NCBI GenBank assembly: GCA_038503065.1
Contig: JBCAMK010000011.1
Location: 930,001-994,000, forward strand
From: Paragyromitra xinjiangensis
Lineage: Eukaryota; Ascomycota; Pezizomycetes; Pezizales; Discinaceae
DNA: 64,000 bases
Direction of reading: 5' to 3'
The translations under genes and the position numbers were made by a program. Each line of letters starts with the position of its first letter. The first letter of the stretch is position 1. Under the pieces are notes generated by a model. It was not told the DNA's origin and did no database searches. It saw only the letters and a program-made list of their open reading frames with translations. Below, in pieces: positions 48,601-61,936 of this stretch.

Positions 48601-51600
48601 TGTATGACGAAAGTAAGGAAAATTAGTAACTCTGGTATGAAGATTTCGTCCCTATATTGTTCGTCGTGGAGGTCGAGATTGTTTATACAACCGGCTAGAA
48701 GGCCTCGAACAGTAGATGAAACGACGGAAGAAAAAAAGAAAAGAAAAAGCAATAAGCAAATGGAACAACACCCCATAATCATAATCGAAACATCTGAAAA
48801 CAAATCATCTACTTACAGCGATATGACCCGTTCATGAACAGGGTTTAATTGAATGAAATGAAGTAATGAAGATCAGTCGAGATGAGATGAGATGAGAAGC
48901 GTCCGAACTTTTGGGCGGATGATTTTCTGCGAGTTTCGCGACCAACCCGTGCTCCCGCGTTATGCGTCCGCGTGAGCAGCACGACCACCACCGCGTCCAC
49001 CATCAAACCCGAGTATTCTCGTCCGTGCTTCACCTGATCTGATATCAATGGGTTACCATCAATTTTATCAACAAGCGGCCCGTACCCTGCCCATGATTTG
49101 AGCCCCCAAGGCTCGTTCCGTGAATGAACGCCTTGCCGTTTTTTTTTTTGAAATTCGAATTGTTGAATATGCGCTTGTTTTTGCCTTGTGGGTCGGGGGT
49201 GGTCCATCATCGGGATCGGGCAGGAGAAGCGCCACGGGACAGTTTTGCTGAACCGAGGCGGGAGTATTCGGGAGAAGGCTCAAAGCCAATTTACAAGAAA
49301 GAAGAGCAATTGCTCTCGGACATCATGGCGCTGGATATACAATGTGTAATTTTCTCGAGGATCGAAGCTCAAATGCCGTGATGTCGTTAAATTTCAAGTT
49401 GATATCAAGCATTCGGAGAAATGAAAATTTTCTTCGGGAACCAGCCGCAGTATCAGAACAAGGTATGCTCTTCTATCTACTCTACGAGACCACCTTGCAA
49501 ATGACAACGGATGATCGGAGTTGCATTGATCGGTGCATTATCGGACTCTACTACATGCTACTTACGTTGACTGCTGTAGGTTACAGTAGGTACATTTTGT
49601 CGTCACTGCTGTATTTTTTTCTTGATTCTGCTGCGGAAGATATCGTGTTGCACCCGGAGAGCGAGGTATGGTATACATATTTCAAGTGAGACTAGATCCA
49701 GCCAATCGGAATGGTCCACGAAGCTCCCAGCCACCGCCATTTCCATGCTGACTAACGAACACATCACAGCAGCTCTTCGCGCGCGGCCACACGGCTATGG
49801 TTGTCGATATCGTGTCCCAGCAGCCCCTTCTCCCCTTTCGCGTGCTGCCTCCAGATTCTGACGGCTTCGCTGCGTCGCTGAGCCTCTTCCGCCAATCAAT
49901 GCCAACTCATCCCCAACCCAAACCCTGCGTAACCTTTTTTCGGCCTTGCCTGCTGCCCCCGTCGCCATCTCTAGATATTCTCCCATCCCAGGCTACCGTG
50001 CCCAATCACCGTCTAGCTGACCCCTCCCCCCACCTCCACAGAAAAAAAAAGAGGCTGCTGCTTGCCAAAAAATAGAAGGTGAATCCCAAGAATCTGTTAC
50101 CCTCCGTCATATCTCATTCTTCAGGCTCTGCAATTTTCGCAGTCTGATTTGACTTGTTTGATTGTCCGTCCTGCGTCCGCTCCCGTAGGGCTGGGAACTG
50201 TGTGTGTGCAAAGGGTCGGCTGCTGACTGGCTAAGCAAGCAAAGCAGCTGACTTTGCTGCTACCAAATCCCGTACTTTAGCTATCGACCCTGACGAATTA
50301 TCGGGGGCTGTTTCCCAGCTGCTCTGAATCCCAGGGTACCAACGACACTAGTCCTCAGGGAACGGAAAAAAAAAAAAGGCGTGCCTGGTGGGAAGCAGCA
50401 GCAACAACAGTTACCTAGTAGTCACAGTAGTAGCAGTCGCAGCGGCAGCAGTAGCAGCAGGAACATCGACAGCGAGATCACACACACACACTCACACTCA
50501 CACACGGTACGAGTGTTCCGTCATCGAGCAGCAGGACGAAAATAATCCGCACCCAGGTTGCAAATCTTCGGAGCCGTAACGTAACCCCCCCAGCTGGGCA
50601 GTGTTTGAAAGAAGAAAAGAAAGGTAAGAGAAAAAAAAAATACATAAAATATCCCTTGGAAAAAATCAATAGTAAGTGAGATCGGCAGTGTTGTTGAGTG
50701 TCGTGTCGCTGCGGTGGACATGCAAGATGATTGGGAGGGTGATGCGTTGGCACTCGTTCTATGAGGTGCCGCAGATGTAAAGCTAGAACGGTTGCTAATC
50801 ATATCTCTCCATTATTATTCTATAGTCGGCACCCTAGAATCCGTCAAATTCCAGGTCCTCCAATCCCACCCAGGAACTTCTATCGTCATCAGATTCTCCT
50901 ACAACCTAGGCATTACTGCTGTTCTGAGCAAAGTACCTCTGCACCCCCCGGCTACTTTTCACTGGAACGGGGAAACATTGTGCGAAACGCTCGGGCATCG
51001 CGACGGCCTCAGTATCATACGGTTCCTTGCTGGTACTTTCGCTTGAAGGCCACTCAACGCCGGTCATCTGTACTGCTCCAGCAATTGGCTACAACTGAGT
51101 GATCAGCCTCTTCTGTACGGTTTCCCTTTTAACGCCTCCCCCGCGCTCACCCTTTGCTTCAAGTCACTAACACATCATACAAGCTGCAGGTTTGCCCCCC
51201 CCATCCCATTACGAAGTACCCACGCACACACCCCACCAACACCACCACCACAACCAAGCAGCCTTTCAATTTTCACTCCACGCAAAACATTCGGCCAACG
51301 CAACAGGCGGACACGTGCTTTGCTCTGAGCCCAAATTTTTTAGAAGGAAAATTAAAAATAACAAAGCCACCCCAAACGAAGGTTTGTCTGGAATTGAGAC
51401 ATTCTACGGCAGATTTTTGCACCAGCGCTGGCAATAACCTGTCGCAACAGAATAGAAGTTAAAATTCTCGAATAAGGCAACAGCCGGGTTGACGTCCTTT
51501 GCAGTTTGTAAACGGGAAGCTCCACCACTGCTGCAACGCACTTGAACGGCCAACCACTTGCCTTACGACAGCTAGCCGACGAACCGTCATCGTTGTGCTT

Positions 51601-52012
51601 GCACCGCTGGTTTCTTGAAAGCCTCCAGCTTAAGACTCATCAGATCAACCTGTCAGTTAAGCTCTATCTACTTTGCCGCCTACTATAGCTTATAGTCCTT
51701 GCTGCCTCTTCCCGCACGGTTGCGTTCCTGACAGATTCTCCGCATTTACCCCATCCAGTCATTCTTCTCTGAGCCCACCGCGGTGTCTTTGAGATAATAT
51801 TCAGCATATCGCGTCGTCGCGTCTTACGTTGTTACGGATTCACGGTTTTACGAGACACGCATAGAATCACAACCATCCTCGAACTCAACCTCCAGTCGTC
51901 TTCTCAGTGAATCGGATATCAACACTGAGTGGTAACTCAAAGAGACATTTCTCTTTCCTCAAAAATCCCACGAAGCGCTTTGGGACTCATCGTTTAAACT
52001 TTTTTTTAAAAA
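42670..52012. other. 9.3 kb gene-poor region, including the HAP2 upstream region
   Basis: No gene supported. Notable pieces: 43635-43720 reads CAGCAAACTTCCGATATAG ... TATACCGGGGGACTTATCG, weakly like pogo-type transposon ends, without a partner copy. 44493-44515 and 44554-44576 are an imperfect ~23-bp direct duplication (AAATTCAAGG core). 50390-50460 is rich in CAG/CAA/GTA triplets. 50480-50505 is a CA-rich microsatellite. The last ~2 kb before the HAP2 ATG is pyrimidine-rich in places and may be a long promoter or spliced leader. Only short open frames exist on either strand. Confidence 0.5.
50480..50505. repeat. CA-rich microsatellite
   Basis: A run of CA dinucleotides interrupted by two CT units, about 1.5 kb upstream of the HAP2 start, just after a CAG/GTA triplet-rich stretch. 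Confidence 0.9.
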
Positions 52013-53248
52013 ATGGATACATACACTCGATATCAGCAGCCTCACCCCTCACATCATGTCCATGCTACTGCCGGACCATATTCGCCACAGCAAAACCCAA
52101 GTGGTGGGGTTGGTGGGGGATCTCCTCACATACCCAACGCGAGCATGCACCAGCCAGGAAATCAACACTCATCACCAATTCAGAATCAACCCCATCATCC
52201 CTATTATCACGCCCCCTACATGGCGGCGGGTGGAGGTGTCTCTACATTTTACACTATTCCTGGCCCAGATGGAATCTCGATGCAAGTGAGTAATACTGGG
52301 CAGAAGGGTGCATCTCCAAGAATGAATTCCGCAGTGAAGGTAAAGCGAGAAGGAGCACGAGGGTCACCACAAATGACAGCAGCTGCCACAAATCAGGCGG
52401 GATCACAGCAGATTCTACAACCTCCGAATCAGCAAGTTCCCCAGTCACAAGTCATGGGTGCTCAATTGCCATCACGAAGGATGAGCCAACAGCAAGGTAC
52501 TACTGGAAGCCCTTCTATGCAACATGCTCAGCCAGTGAACAGCTCTAGAGCCTCAGCACCTCCACAACCCCCAGCAACCCAGCAAGCTCCTCCCCCTCCT
52601 CCCCCTCCGCAACAACAACCCCCCCCTCCGCAACCAGCACAGCAATCACCAATGCATCCTCCTGTACAACCCCATCAGCAATCGCCGGACCTCGTACCGG
52701 CTGAGGAGTCACCTCTCTACGTCAACGCTAAACAGTTTCACCGAATCTTGAAGCGTAGAGTTGCTCGCCAGAAGCTAGAGGAAGCCCTGCGATTAACATC
52801 GAAGCAACGGAAACCATATTTACATGAGTCGCGACATAACCATGCGATGAGGCGGCCTAGAGGACCTGGGGGGAGATTTTTGACTGCAGATGAGGTTGCG
52901 GAGATGGAAAGGCGAAAGAGAGAGGAAGAAGGAAGTGGTGGTGGTGGAGGAGTAAACAATGGTCAGGCTGGTGTATCAAAAGGCAAAGAGTCGGATAAGG
53001 TCAATCCAAACAACAACACAACCCGAACACCTAATCGACCTCCCCATCCTATGGGGACAGGAAGTAATGGAGGAAGCAATACAACACCAACTGGCGGTTC
53101 CCTGAAAAGAAAAGCAGGTCAAGCAGGGTTGTCTACAGGTACTCCAGGGAAGAAGTCGAAACCAGGCAATGGTAGAATGTCACTTCCCAACATGGCGAGT
53201 GAGAGTGAAGATGATGGATTGGGGGATATAGGCGATGAGGATGATTAA
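52013..53248 (+). CDS. HAP2: CCAAT-binding transcription factor subunit B (Hap2 / NF-YA)
   Basis: Single-exon gene of 411 residues starting [15 protein letters not shown]. The conserved core is at about 243-302: [19 protein letters not shown] (the Hap3/Hap5-interaction helix) and [20 protein letters not shown] (the DNA-contact segment that inserts in the CCAAT minor groove). Both are intact. The N-terminal 240 residues are Gln/Pro/Ser-rich, including long proline runs, like an activation region. The C-terminus is Gly/Asn-rich with a basic KRKAGQ/KKSKPG patch and ends in an acidic [13 protein letters not shown] tail. In the heterotrimer this subunit gives sequence specificity and controls respiration, iron and nitrogen genes in fungi. 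The gene stands alone in gene-poor flanks. Confidence 0.97.
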   Translation: MDTYTRYQQPHPSHHVHATAGPYSPQQNPSGGVGGGSPHIPNASMHQPGNQHSSPIQNQPHHPYYHAPYMAAGGGVSTFYTIPGPDGISMQVSNTGQKGASPRMNSAVKVKREGARGSPQMTAAATNQAGSQQILQPPNQQVPQSQVMGAQLPSRRMSQQQGTTGSPSMQHAQPVNSSRASAPPQPPATQQAPPPPPPPQQQPPPPQPAQQSPMHPPVQPHQQSPDLVPAEESPLYVNAKQFHRILKRRVARQKLEEALRLTSKQRKPYLHESRHNHAMRRPRGPGGRFLTADEVAEMERRKREEEGSGGGGGVNNGQAGVSKGKESDKVNPNNNTTRTPNRPPHPMGTGSNGGSNTTPTGGSLKRKAGQAGLSTGTPGKKSKPGNGRMSLPNMASESEDDGLGDIGDEDD

Positions 53249-56200
53249 ATTCTTGGAGTGGTAGGAGGGTATCGTATTTGTGGTTCATCAAAGCCATTTG
53301 GTATCAATCACGCGGACATGCCAAATGCTACTTTAGCTCATCTCGAAGCTTTCAACAATATTGATCGCCGCAATAACCCCCCCACCTTCTAACACCTTTT
53401 ACATTCCTAATTCACACCTTTAACTCTTCAACCTTCGATTTTCACGATGACGACGATACGAGCTACACGAGCACCTTTTATTGCAAAAGTTTAAACTACT
53501 TTTTTTCACTTGGGCCAAGCAGGGTGCTTTATCCTCCCGACTCCCACAAACTTATCTCACCTCTATTCCTACCTGGTACCTTTGTTTTGTGTTGATTTTT
53601 AGCGTTTGATTTTCATTAGCGGTTGTGGCTACAGTGGTCAGCGAGTTGGTGTATCTGGCAGAGATACTCACCGCTTGATGTTTCATTTAGTTTTGGTACT
53701 TTTATCTCCGTCTCATAATTATGGGTTTATAATTTCCTTCGGACATTTCGTTTTTAACTCGGGAATTCTTCTTGTTTGCCTTTACCATTGGCCTTTTATC
53801 TGAATTGCTTTAGTACCTTGCATCTGTTTTTGTTTAGCTTATGCTATTTCACTTCTTTCTGGGTCTGAACGTTGGAGGCTGGAAAGTAGGGGCATAAAAC
53901 CCCCGGAAACTTTGCGCCTTCAATCGAAGATCATCACGACGTACGGAAGGGGCAAGGCCAATACTTTTTCTCAGATGAATAGTCCCTTTTCGCTGCGATG
54001 ATGGGGGTGGAAGGTGAAGAAAACAAAGAAAAAAAGTTGAAAAAAGAAAGGGAAAACAGAAAAGGATCAAAAAAAAAGGATATAACAGGAAAAGAAGAAA
54101 AAAAGTGAAGTTATGGTTTTCATGGTTGTTTGGGTTTTCTTATCACGGGTTTCTTTGTGTTCTTTGATGGGTTTCTCTGGGTTTTCTGGGGCTTCTTTTC
54201 CTACTTTCTTTCGTTTCTTCTATTTTTATGGAGTAACATTCAAAGATCTTGGGGACAAAACAAAAATTCTGGCGAAGAGGTTGTTAACAATGGGTCTCTT
54301 TCTGGTTTTTGGTTTCTGGTATCAGGGTTTGTCTTTTGGTTTTTCAGGGCTTTTCATTTCAGCATCACTGGGTGGGGTATACACATTCATTTCTCTCATT
54401 TAGTATCAGCGGTTTCCTTTATCTCGTTTTTCTAGCTTTATATCTTTGGTTTTGGTTTGTGTTCGCCTTGATTTTTTTTCTATTTTTTGTTTGAGAGTGA
54501 ATTTGCAATGAGCGAGCGATTGATTTTTTGGTTCTGCTTTTGGCGAGGCTTTTTTCTACTAAGTGTTTCCTTCTCTATTACTACTACTACTATTATTATT
54601 ATTATCGTTACTATTATTACTTTTTCCGAGGAGACAAGATTGTACAACTAGCAACACAGAACTGGGGATGAGGAAAAATCTGAAAACGATTTACTGTTGA
54701 ATGAGACGCCGCAAACATACATACATACCCTTTCATGATCGCCTAGCGAGCGCGACACCACTACCGTAGTATTTTCGATTTTATCTTCCGTTGCCAGACA
54801 GTGTCCACGTGCCTGCCTTGTGGGCCGTGATAAATAAAAACCGTATGTCACCGTGTTCCTTCGGCTGTCTCATTTTTGTTAATGCCTGTGTGAAACAGCC
54901 CAGGATACTGAGTTCCGTTTGCCGTTTTTTTTTTTCTCTCACCCTGGGCGGCGATGTGAGGATGCTTTACCTCCGATCCCACGGTGCTGTTTTAGTTACC
55001 CCGTTATCGCCCGGGTCTTTGAGCCTCAGTCTTTCCTTGAGAACGGGAAAAAGAAAAGGCTTATCGTCCCGACCACGTACACAACGCATCACACACACCC
55101 ATCGAGAAATGCCCCGAAAGGAAGAGCAAGACGAGAAACAGGTTTCAATCATGAGGGGGGTGTTCTCCTTCCGCGAGCTGGAGATTTTTATTACTCATAA
55201 TTCGAAGGCTCAAGACCTCTCTTTCTCTGGTCACTTTTCCGCCTGTTCTCGCCGAACTACCTAGTTCGTTATTGGAGATATCTGCCGTATTTTTTCCTCT
55301 TATAAGCTGGTACAAAGCACAGCATATAGGCGGTGGAACAGCCGGCCGCACTTCATGCAGAGACGGCAAAGACTAGGGGTTCTTCTTTGCATGACCAGGT
55401 ATCCCTAGGTGAGGAAATAATTGGTAACGGGGGAAGACCTAGGTATGGCTCGAGGCACAGTAAGCATTAAAGTGTATCAGAATTCATTAGTCGGGGATGA
55501 TCATGATGTCGATATTGAAACACTCTTCGATTCCGATGATGACGGTCAGGGATTCCCGGGGCTTTGTTGATGTTATGATCTTCTATGCCTTTACAGTCCG
55601 ATTTACTACTGGTGTCCTCTCCTGGGAAAAAATTCCTTCTCCACAGACAACGTCTGATACTTACGACGAGGTACTCTATGATCAGTTGCATTGCAGCTGA
55701 CGCAGTAGAAGGGACTGTCACGCTTAGACGAGCGAATTATTCGTTTCGAATTTATGTGGTTCACTACTATTGGGGCCCGCAGCCGGTACCACCGTAGCCC
55801 CTCGACAACGTTGGTGGTAGAAGTTACATCTCTACTTGAAGTTTTTTTTTTCTTCAGAATCTAAGTTATAGGATATTGCGGCATTTGCTTTGTGCTTGTA
55901 GCTACCGAAATTCAGAAAGTAGAAGGAGGGAGGGACTAGATTTCTTCACTTCATCAGCCGTCGGGTTTTTGCAATTGCACTTAGTTGTCATCGTCCGATG
56001 CGGGTATCTCTACATAATGCAAATTTCGTATCGAATTTTTTACGATATAAGTGAGGTGTCAATGATGCCAAGCTTTGAGCAGCTGCAATAACCGTCGGTT
56101 TTGATGGTGCGCATGTTCGTGGCCGCGTCTTGAGATGCGAACGCAAACATTTCTTCTCCACAGTAGTCAAACAATCCGACCCATGAGCCAGAACACCTTC

Positions 56201-58371
56201 ACCCTAAAGCACGGTTAACCTCGTATCACCAAGTCCCTGACGCTTAATTATTTCCTAGCTTATAGCTAGGATCTGTACAATTCTCCTCACATTTTAATGG
56301 GTCTCTCAATCTAACTCTCTCATGCGGGTGAGATTTCAACGGAATTTTTCTAATCTTTTCTAAATTGAAATAGACTCAGAAAAACTACTAGGTAAGGCTC
56401 TAGCTGTTATCGGCTCTTAGTTCCCGGGGAAATGGGTTTTTCGGGCCAGCGCTTCCGGCTGAGAGCTATCGCTTAGGGTGCTTCTACTCTTATCAATCGC
56501 TAATTCATTTTCGGCAGAAAAGAAACCCTTTCGCTCAATGAGGGGCACGTGACATTGGGTTAGATTTAGGTTTTTACAGATTACGGATTACGGAGATATC
56601 GAGTTTCCGCGAATCCTAGAGCTTTGACCATCTCAAAGATACTCTCAGATCGCTTCACATCTGCAAGCAGCTCCATCAGATAGCTGTTGATATGGAAATT
56701 ACTATCCCGATTGGAAAAGTGGATAATATGAATCAAACTCCGAGTTAAACCCAAGGGAAAACATCCGTTTGGCCTTCAACGTTTCAAACCCCTGTGCTGG
56801 GAAAGTTTTGATATTACACTCCCGTGCAATAGGATCTACAGATCCAGAGTTGAGAATTACGTTAGTACTAGGGTCTCTCTGAAGCTATCTCGAGGTTCCA
56901 GAAGATTGGTGGACGTGGCCTCTCAATGTTGCCCCCCGGACCGGATAAATAATGATCCTCGGTATGAGGTACCCCTCCCTCGCTAAGATATTGATTTCTG
57001 CCGGCTTTTAGTACTAACTTTCATTGACATCATCATATTAGAATTGCACTTTATACTATAACCATTGCTGTTGGCACAAAAAGCACTTTGTATCATCGGA
57101 TTACTTGGTTTGAACTTGATAGCGTGACCAGCACAAAGAGGAATGTGCACGCCGGCGTCAATATTGATAAGAAGATTTTGTGGAGGCTAGAGAATACCTC
57201 CTGCAATGGGTTTGCATGTTGGTGTCTGGTTCTTGGTTGGCTTTCCGTGCCACGGTAAAGCGGAGAAAAAATATTTACAATGTAATCGGTTTTCGTACAA
57301 CCCCGCGGTTGCGCTTAAGTCACGATATCTGCATTTCGTTGACATCCTTGTGGCGCCTAACTTTATGTTATATGCGAACCTAAAAAGCCCTCAAGAGTAG
57401 GTTTATATGTAAACATATGCATATATACACCTTGGACTCCTTGCCCGGGGAAACGCCGAACAATGATATCACGAACCGCCAGAGCATTACCGTAACACAT
57501 GATATACAGACAGAGACACAGAATCCACATGAGGAGGAGGAAGCAACTGCCAAAAACGAAAGAGGGAAGAAGGATATGCAATGCGGCACTAGTAGTTTAC
57601 TTGATTGGTCTACTGTACACGTATGTACCGGCAGCACGAGCGCAGCGCCTACAGCTACATATGTACGTTAAACTTCAACCACGGCCCAGGCCTCCCCTCT
57701 TTGGCATTGCACCAGTGTATTTTTTTCGCTAGCGAGATGTAGATAGACGTATGTAGATTTTTTGTTTTTACCTGCGATGTTTACGCTGATCCCCCGCTGA
57801 GAGTTGCATCATACAGCAGCACCTGGATATATTTATCTCTAGCTATTGGCGAATTTAAACGTCATAAACAGAAGAGTAGATGCAGTCGTGCCACATCCGC
57901 ATACACGGATGGTCTGGAATGGTTGACTGAGTGGAAGAATTAGGGCGTTAAGGTCGGTGGAGCTTCCCCGAAGTGGAGAATATGTGGTCACTTGCGTGGT
58001 TGGACGGCTGTGGCTCCGGGTATATGTACGAAGAGAAACGCAGCGAAACCAAAACGTCCTTCCTCAGGGAGACTAAAAAAATTGGATTGGAATTACTGAG
58101 GATTTACCCATAGCGAATTTTAACATCTCTCTGCTCTGTAGCCCAATGCAAACGCCGCTGCCATACACTTGCTTGAATAGGTACAGGAAGCAGGTAAGGA
58201 AGTCTGGATGTCAGTGGTGTTAAATCGGACTTTATGGTCAAAAAAACGACGTTGGTCTACTGGCTGATACTGTACATGGCATGCGCGCCTTGCCCCTGCC
58301 CCGAAACCGTATGGAACCCGGATATACCGTAAAATTTCCCTAAACGACGTAAAACCGTATCTATCGATTAT
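53249..58371. other. 5.1 kb gene-poor region
   Basis: No gene supported. The first part is the HAP2 3' flank, purine-rich at 54010-54110 and T/G-rich at 54110-54540. A TAC/TAT triplet microsatellite lies at 54578-54620. The remaining DNA has only short chance frames. Confidence 0.5.
54578..54620. repeat. TAC/TAT triplet microsatellite
   Basis: ATTACTACTACTACTATTAT followed by more TAT and TAC triplets, about 1.3 kb downstream of HAP2. Confidence 0.9.
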
Positions 58372-59527
58372 TCACGCGATATCCATCCTGTCGTCATCCT
58401 TCTTATTCCCGCTCGAGCCTTGCCCTCCTTCCTTCTCATCGTCCTTTAGCAAGGGTGTACTCTCGTCTTCCTCCTTGATGCCGGACAATCCCGAGCCCTC
58501 GCCTTCCTTTTTCCCCTCTTTCTCGGCCTTCTCTTTCTCCTCCTTCGCCAACCTGGCCTTCTCTTCTTCCATAGACATTCTCAACGCCAATGCTAGCTCT
58601 GGATCCAAACTAGGGTCGACACCAAACTCGAATCCTCCAGAACTCTCTCCAGCGCCAATGCCTTCATTTCCAGATCCGCCGGATGGTGCACTTCCACCTT
58701 CGCCCAAAATCGGGGTGGTAACAAGTAAGTCCGAAAGAATATGAGGACCGGGTGGAATGGTGGCCAGATGAGAGTTATCTGAAGCGCTGACGGCTTCAAC
58801 GAAAGCTTGGAGCTTAGTGGTGTTTTCTGAGTCGACTTCTCCAAAATCAATGAAATCTATCGCAACATTGTTCTTTTTCATTTTCTTGGCGAGTTTGGTA
58901 AGCGTTTTTTCATCTTCGGTGATGGGAGAGCCGACAAATACGATGATGCGTTGGCGTTGTGACTTATTTTGACGATGTTTGAGCGCAAGCTGTGACGTTG
59001 ATAAAGATTTAGTATATCAATCGCCACAAATAATTGATCCCAAATTTGTATGCACGGGTAGTAGATGATTTCTCCACATGCCCAGGAAAAAAGAAAGAGG
59101 ATCTGGCATACCCCAGCTACTTGGATCCCTGTTGTCAGATGAGTTCCGCCTTTTATCTTTGTGTCATGTAGTCCACTCAATATCTTCCCAAAGTCCGTTG
59201 TTAGTGTAACCAGCACCTCCGGTCCCTTTCCGCCCATCGTCATCAATCCAACTGAGGATTCGGGGTTGGCTTGGGTCTTTGCAGAAAAAATAAGTGAAAC
59301 AGCATCTGCCTGAGCACCGAAACGAGTGGGCCTGATTTTGTCGGAAGTTCCATCAGCTTTCAAGCTTTATTATTGTTTGAATGATGAAGAAGGGAATGGG
59401 GACTGTACGAGTAGTCACCGTTCCTACTGCTCTCGCTGTTGTCGATTCTAGAATGTAGTTAGCTTCTAAGTAAGTTATTGGTAGTTTCGGGGATGACGAA
59501 CATGATCATTGTAGCTTCTAGCACCAT
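58372..59527 (-). CDS. RPN10: 26S proteasome ubiquitin receptor Rpn10 (S5a)
   Basis: Four exons, 59502-59527 (26 nt), 59409-59447 (39 nt), 59112-59331 and 58372-58989, give 300 residues. The joined N-terminus reads [20 protein letters not shown] then [13 protein letters not shown], matching the family exactly. The VWA domain covers about 1-190 ([57 protein letters not shown]). One ubiquitin-interacting motif is at about 225-240 ([17 protein letters not shown]). The tail is Lys/Glu-rich. Rpn10 docks on the base-lid hinge and captures polyubiquitin chains. A different acceptor for intron 2 would give an aberrant insert and was rejected. It shares a 391-bp divergent promoter with the borealin gene. 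Confidence 0.95.
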
Positions 59528-59918
59528 GATTGCAGCGGTATCGGGTTCTGATTTCTATAAGGTGTATATGGTAGATGGAGGTGAGTTTGAGGTCGTAAAG
59601 GGGGCTGATGGTGATGATGACGATGATAATGACGATGATGGAGGAGAAGTTGCACGCCAGAGCAGCTATCCGGAGGTGCAGTTACACCGTTCTGCGAACC
59701 CGCAATCACGAGGGAGGTTACCCGGTCAAACGCCAAGCCAGGCCAAGCAGGCTTTCTTTGTCTTGTTTGTTTATCCCTACGCGACATCTCACGGCAACAC
59801 CTCGTACTTAACCAACCACCCCCAACCAGCACGCGTCCATTCACCTTCACCCCACCAAAGAAAAGAGTACCATCGCTTGCGATTCATCAAAAATTCAAAG
59901 AAAAAAAAACCTCCGAAA
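59528..59918. promoter_or_regulatory. Divergent promoter of RPN10 and borealin
   Basis: 391 bp between the two start codons. Contains a GATGATGACGATGATAATGA-type triplet run at about 59607-59640. No proteasome-associated control element was recognised with confidence. Confidence 0.5.
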
Positions 59919-61118
59919 ATGGCTCCCCTCCGCCGCAAGAAAGGTACTTCACCTACAGCTTCTGCTTCGCCCGCTCGGATACCCTCAACACGCAATTCAC
60001 CAATCCCACAATTATCGCCCTCGCGGTCGGTGGTTATAAAGACACCTATGAAATCGCCTCTACGTCAGGCACGCCATGCTGGGATTACAAAGAACCAGAA
60101 AGCTGTTCTACTTGAGAACCTGAATTTAGAGAGTACGTCTAAGGCGCTTGATTTTGTGTTAGGAATCCCTGGCTGATGATTACCATAGTAACTGAACGAG
60201 CGAAAAAACTGCGAGCTCAGTACACAATGCAAGCACGAGCCTTAAAGCAAAGGATCGAAATGCGGATCAACAGGGTACCAAAAAAACTATGGGGTGCTAA
60301 GATGGGGGAGCTACTCGCTCAGTCTGGGCCGGCCGTTATCGCTGGGAACTCATCTGGACTGGTATCAACAAAGTCAAACGTCGTAACCGTCAAAGAATTC
60401 GTGGAAGATTTAAAGCGGCTGAGGTTCTCTTTCTGCTCCATTTTGTAGTTGTCGCCTTGCTAAAATGTACGATAGTGATGGTGGGGAGAAAGAGAACCCT
60501 CAGTCCGCACGCCTTGTCGTCCCTAAAAAAAGAACCGCCAAAAAAACCACTACTGCTTCTGCTCGCGAACAAATGCCACCACCGCCTGTCCCTTCTGCAG
60601 CAAATTCATCCCGTCCCTTAGCTTTATCCCCATCAAAATCTAATCTTCCTCCGACATCCACATCACCAACTTATTTGCTGTCTTCTTCTCCAACAACCAC
60701 GAGGACGGCCGTTAAGTCCTCCACCAAAGATTCTACCAAGACAACCAAGGCACCAACACGAACAATACGAAAAATTATCCCCTCCAGTGGCTCGCAGGTC
60801 TCCAACTCCAGCAGAACTTCATCCCGCGCAACAACTCGTTCATCTACAGATACAGCTGTCACCAGCGCGGGGAGTGGCTACGAGAATTCGGCAGGGACTC
60901 GGGGAACAAAAGCTTCACAGGCCAAGGCGAAAGCGGCGGCGGGGACCTCGGCGAATTCAGGGCTAAAGAGAGGTGGGGTAAAGGGCACTGGAAGTAATGG
61001 CAGTTTGAAGGAAAATCGTGTCGCTGGGGTTAAAGAGAAGAAAGCTTCCACTACAAAATTAGCGAAAGATCCAACCACGACCGCAACTGGAGGAAGGGTA
61101 TTGAGGTCAAGGAAGTAA
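59919..61118 (+). CDS. Borealin/Nbl1-like chromosomal passenger complex subunit
   Basis: Three exons, 59919-60132, 60189-60423 and 60476-61118, give 363 residues. Removing intron 1 gives ITKNQKAVLLENLNLE-ITERAKKLRAQYTMQA, then LKQRIEMRINRVPKKLWGAK and MGELLAQ. This is the Nbl1/borealin N-terminal helix pair that bundles with survivin (Bir1) and INCENP (Sli15) to place Aurora B at centromeres. It is preceded by a basic Ser/Pro-rich segment (SPARIPSTRNSPIPQLSPSR) with several S-P/T-P sites suited to CDK control. The C-terminal 200 residues are low-complexity Ser/Thr/Lys-rich and end in GGRVLRSRK. That is longer than yeast Nbl1 but usual for filamentous fungi and animals. The third exon joins as LKRLSDGGEKENPQSA. 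Confidence 0.88.
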
Positions 61119-61936
61119 ATGGAAGTGAAGTCTTCAGGAATAGTGTTCTGGGCCGAGTATGATGTCCGACTGCTCTATCTCCAAGCAGGTTGGGGGTGTA
61201 CATCGGTTATGGAATTATGGCAAATTTCAACTTTGGTATATTCTGATGAAAATCATTTTTTGATCTTTGTAAAAACGATGGGTGGGGCGTTTAACGCTTT
61301 GGGCCTTCTCTTTCCGCTGGTGTTTTCGTTACATATCCTGTAGTTATTCTGCGTTTTTCTTTTTACATCGTTCGTGTTTTACCCCAGGGTGGCTCGTGTT
61401 AATGGTTTTCTTTTGGCTGTTTTTTTCCTTCTTTCTTCTGGTGTAAAAATATCGGGACAGGCACATTTTGAAATGGTTGTGTACAATTTCTTCAGTGCAA
61501 ATTCAAATGAGAATTAGCACAGAACCAAGTAAAAAAAGCTAATGGGATGTAATGACAGCTTCCTGAGGTGTTGACCCCAGGATAGTGTTTTCTGTTCCGG
61601 CTAACGGCCTCCTTCGAAGAAGTTGCTGGCCGGGACGAGAACAAAATGGCAGATCCTGTTATGATGGGAGAATCCGATCGCTGCAGGTACGAATTGGGCC
61701 TCTGTGTTCAAGTATTCGGTATCTTGAGCTTTCTTGATTGCAAGTAGATTTTAGAGGGAAAAGCACTGTACTTATAACGGTATCGCAGATTAGTGCAAAA
61801 GATCTGTTGGCAGGTGACGTCACTTTGATCCAGTGCCATATGGTGATAACTGATGAAGCTAATATTTAGTGCGCTCACGTACGTCTAGACCCGTCTTTGC
61901 AAAACTCGCACCAAGAACAAAAAAAAAGAAAAAAGG
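61119..61936. other. Intergenic between borealin and V-ATPase G, no gene seen
   Basis: 818 bp between two convergent 3' ends. T-rich downstream of borealin; nothing recognisable as a gene. Confidence 0.5.

Noticed and set aside
59332..59418. RPN10 intron from GTGACT to the acceptor before CTGATGG
   Set aside because: In frame, but gives an insert not found in the family. The GTACAG donor with the acceptor before GCCCACTCG gives the invariant NGDYSPTRF.
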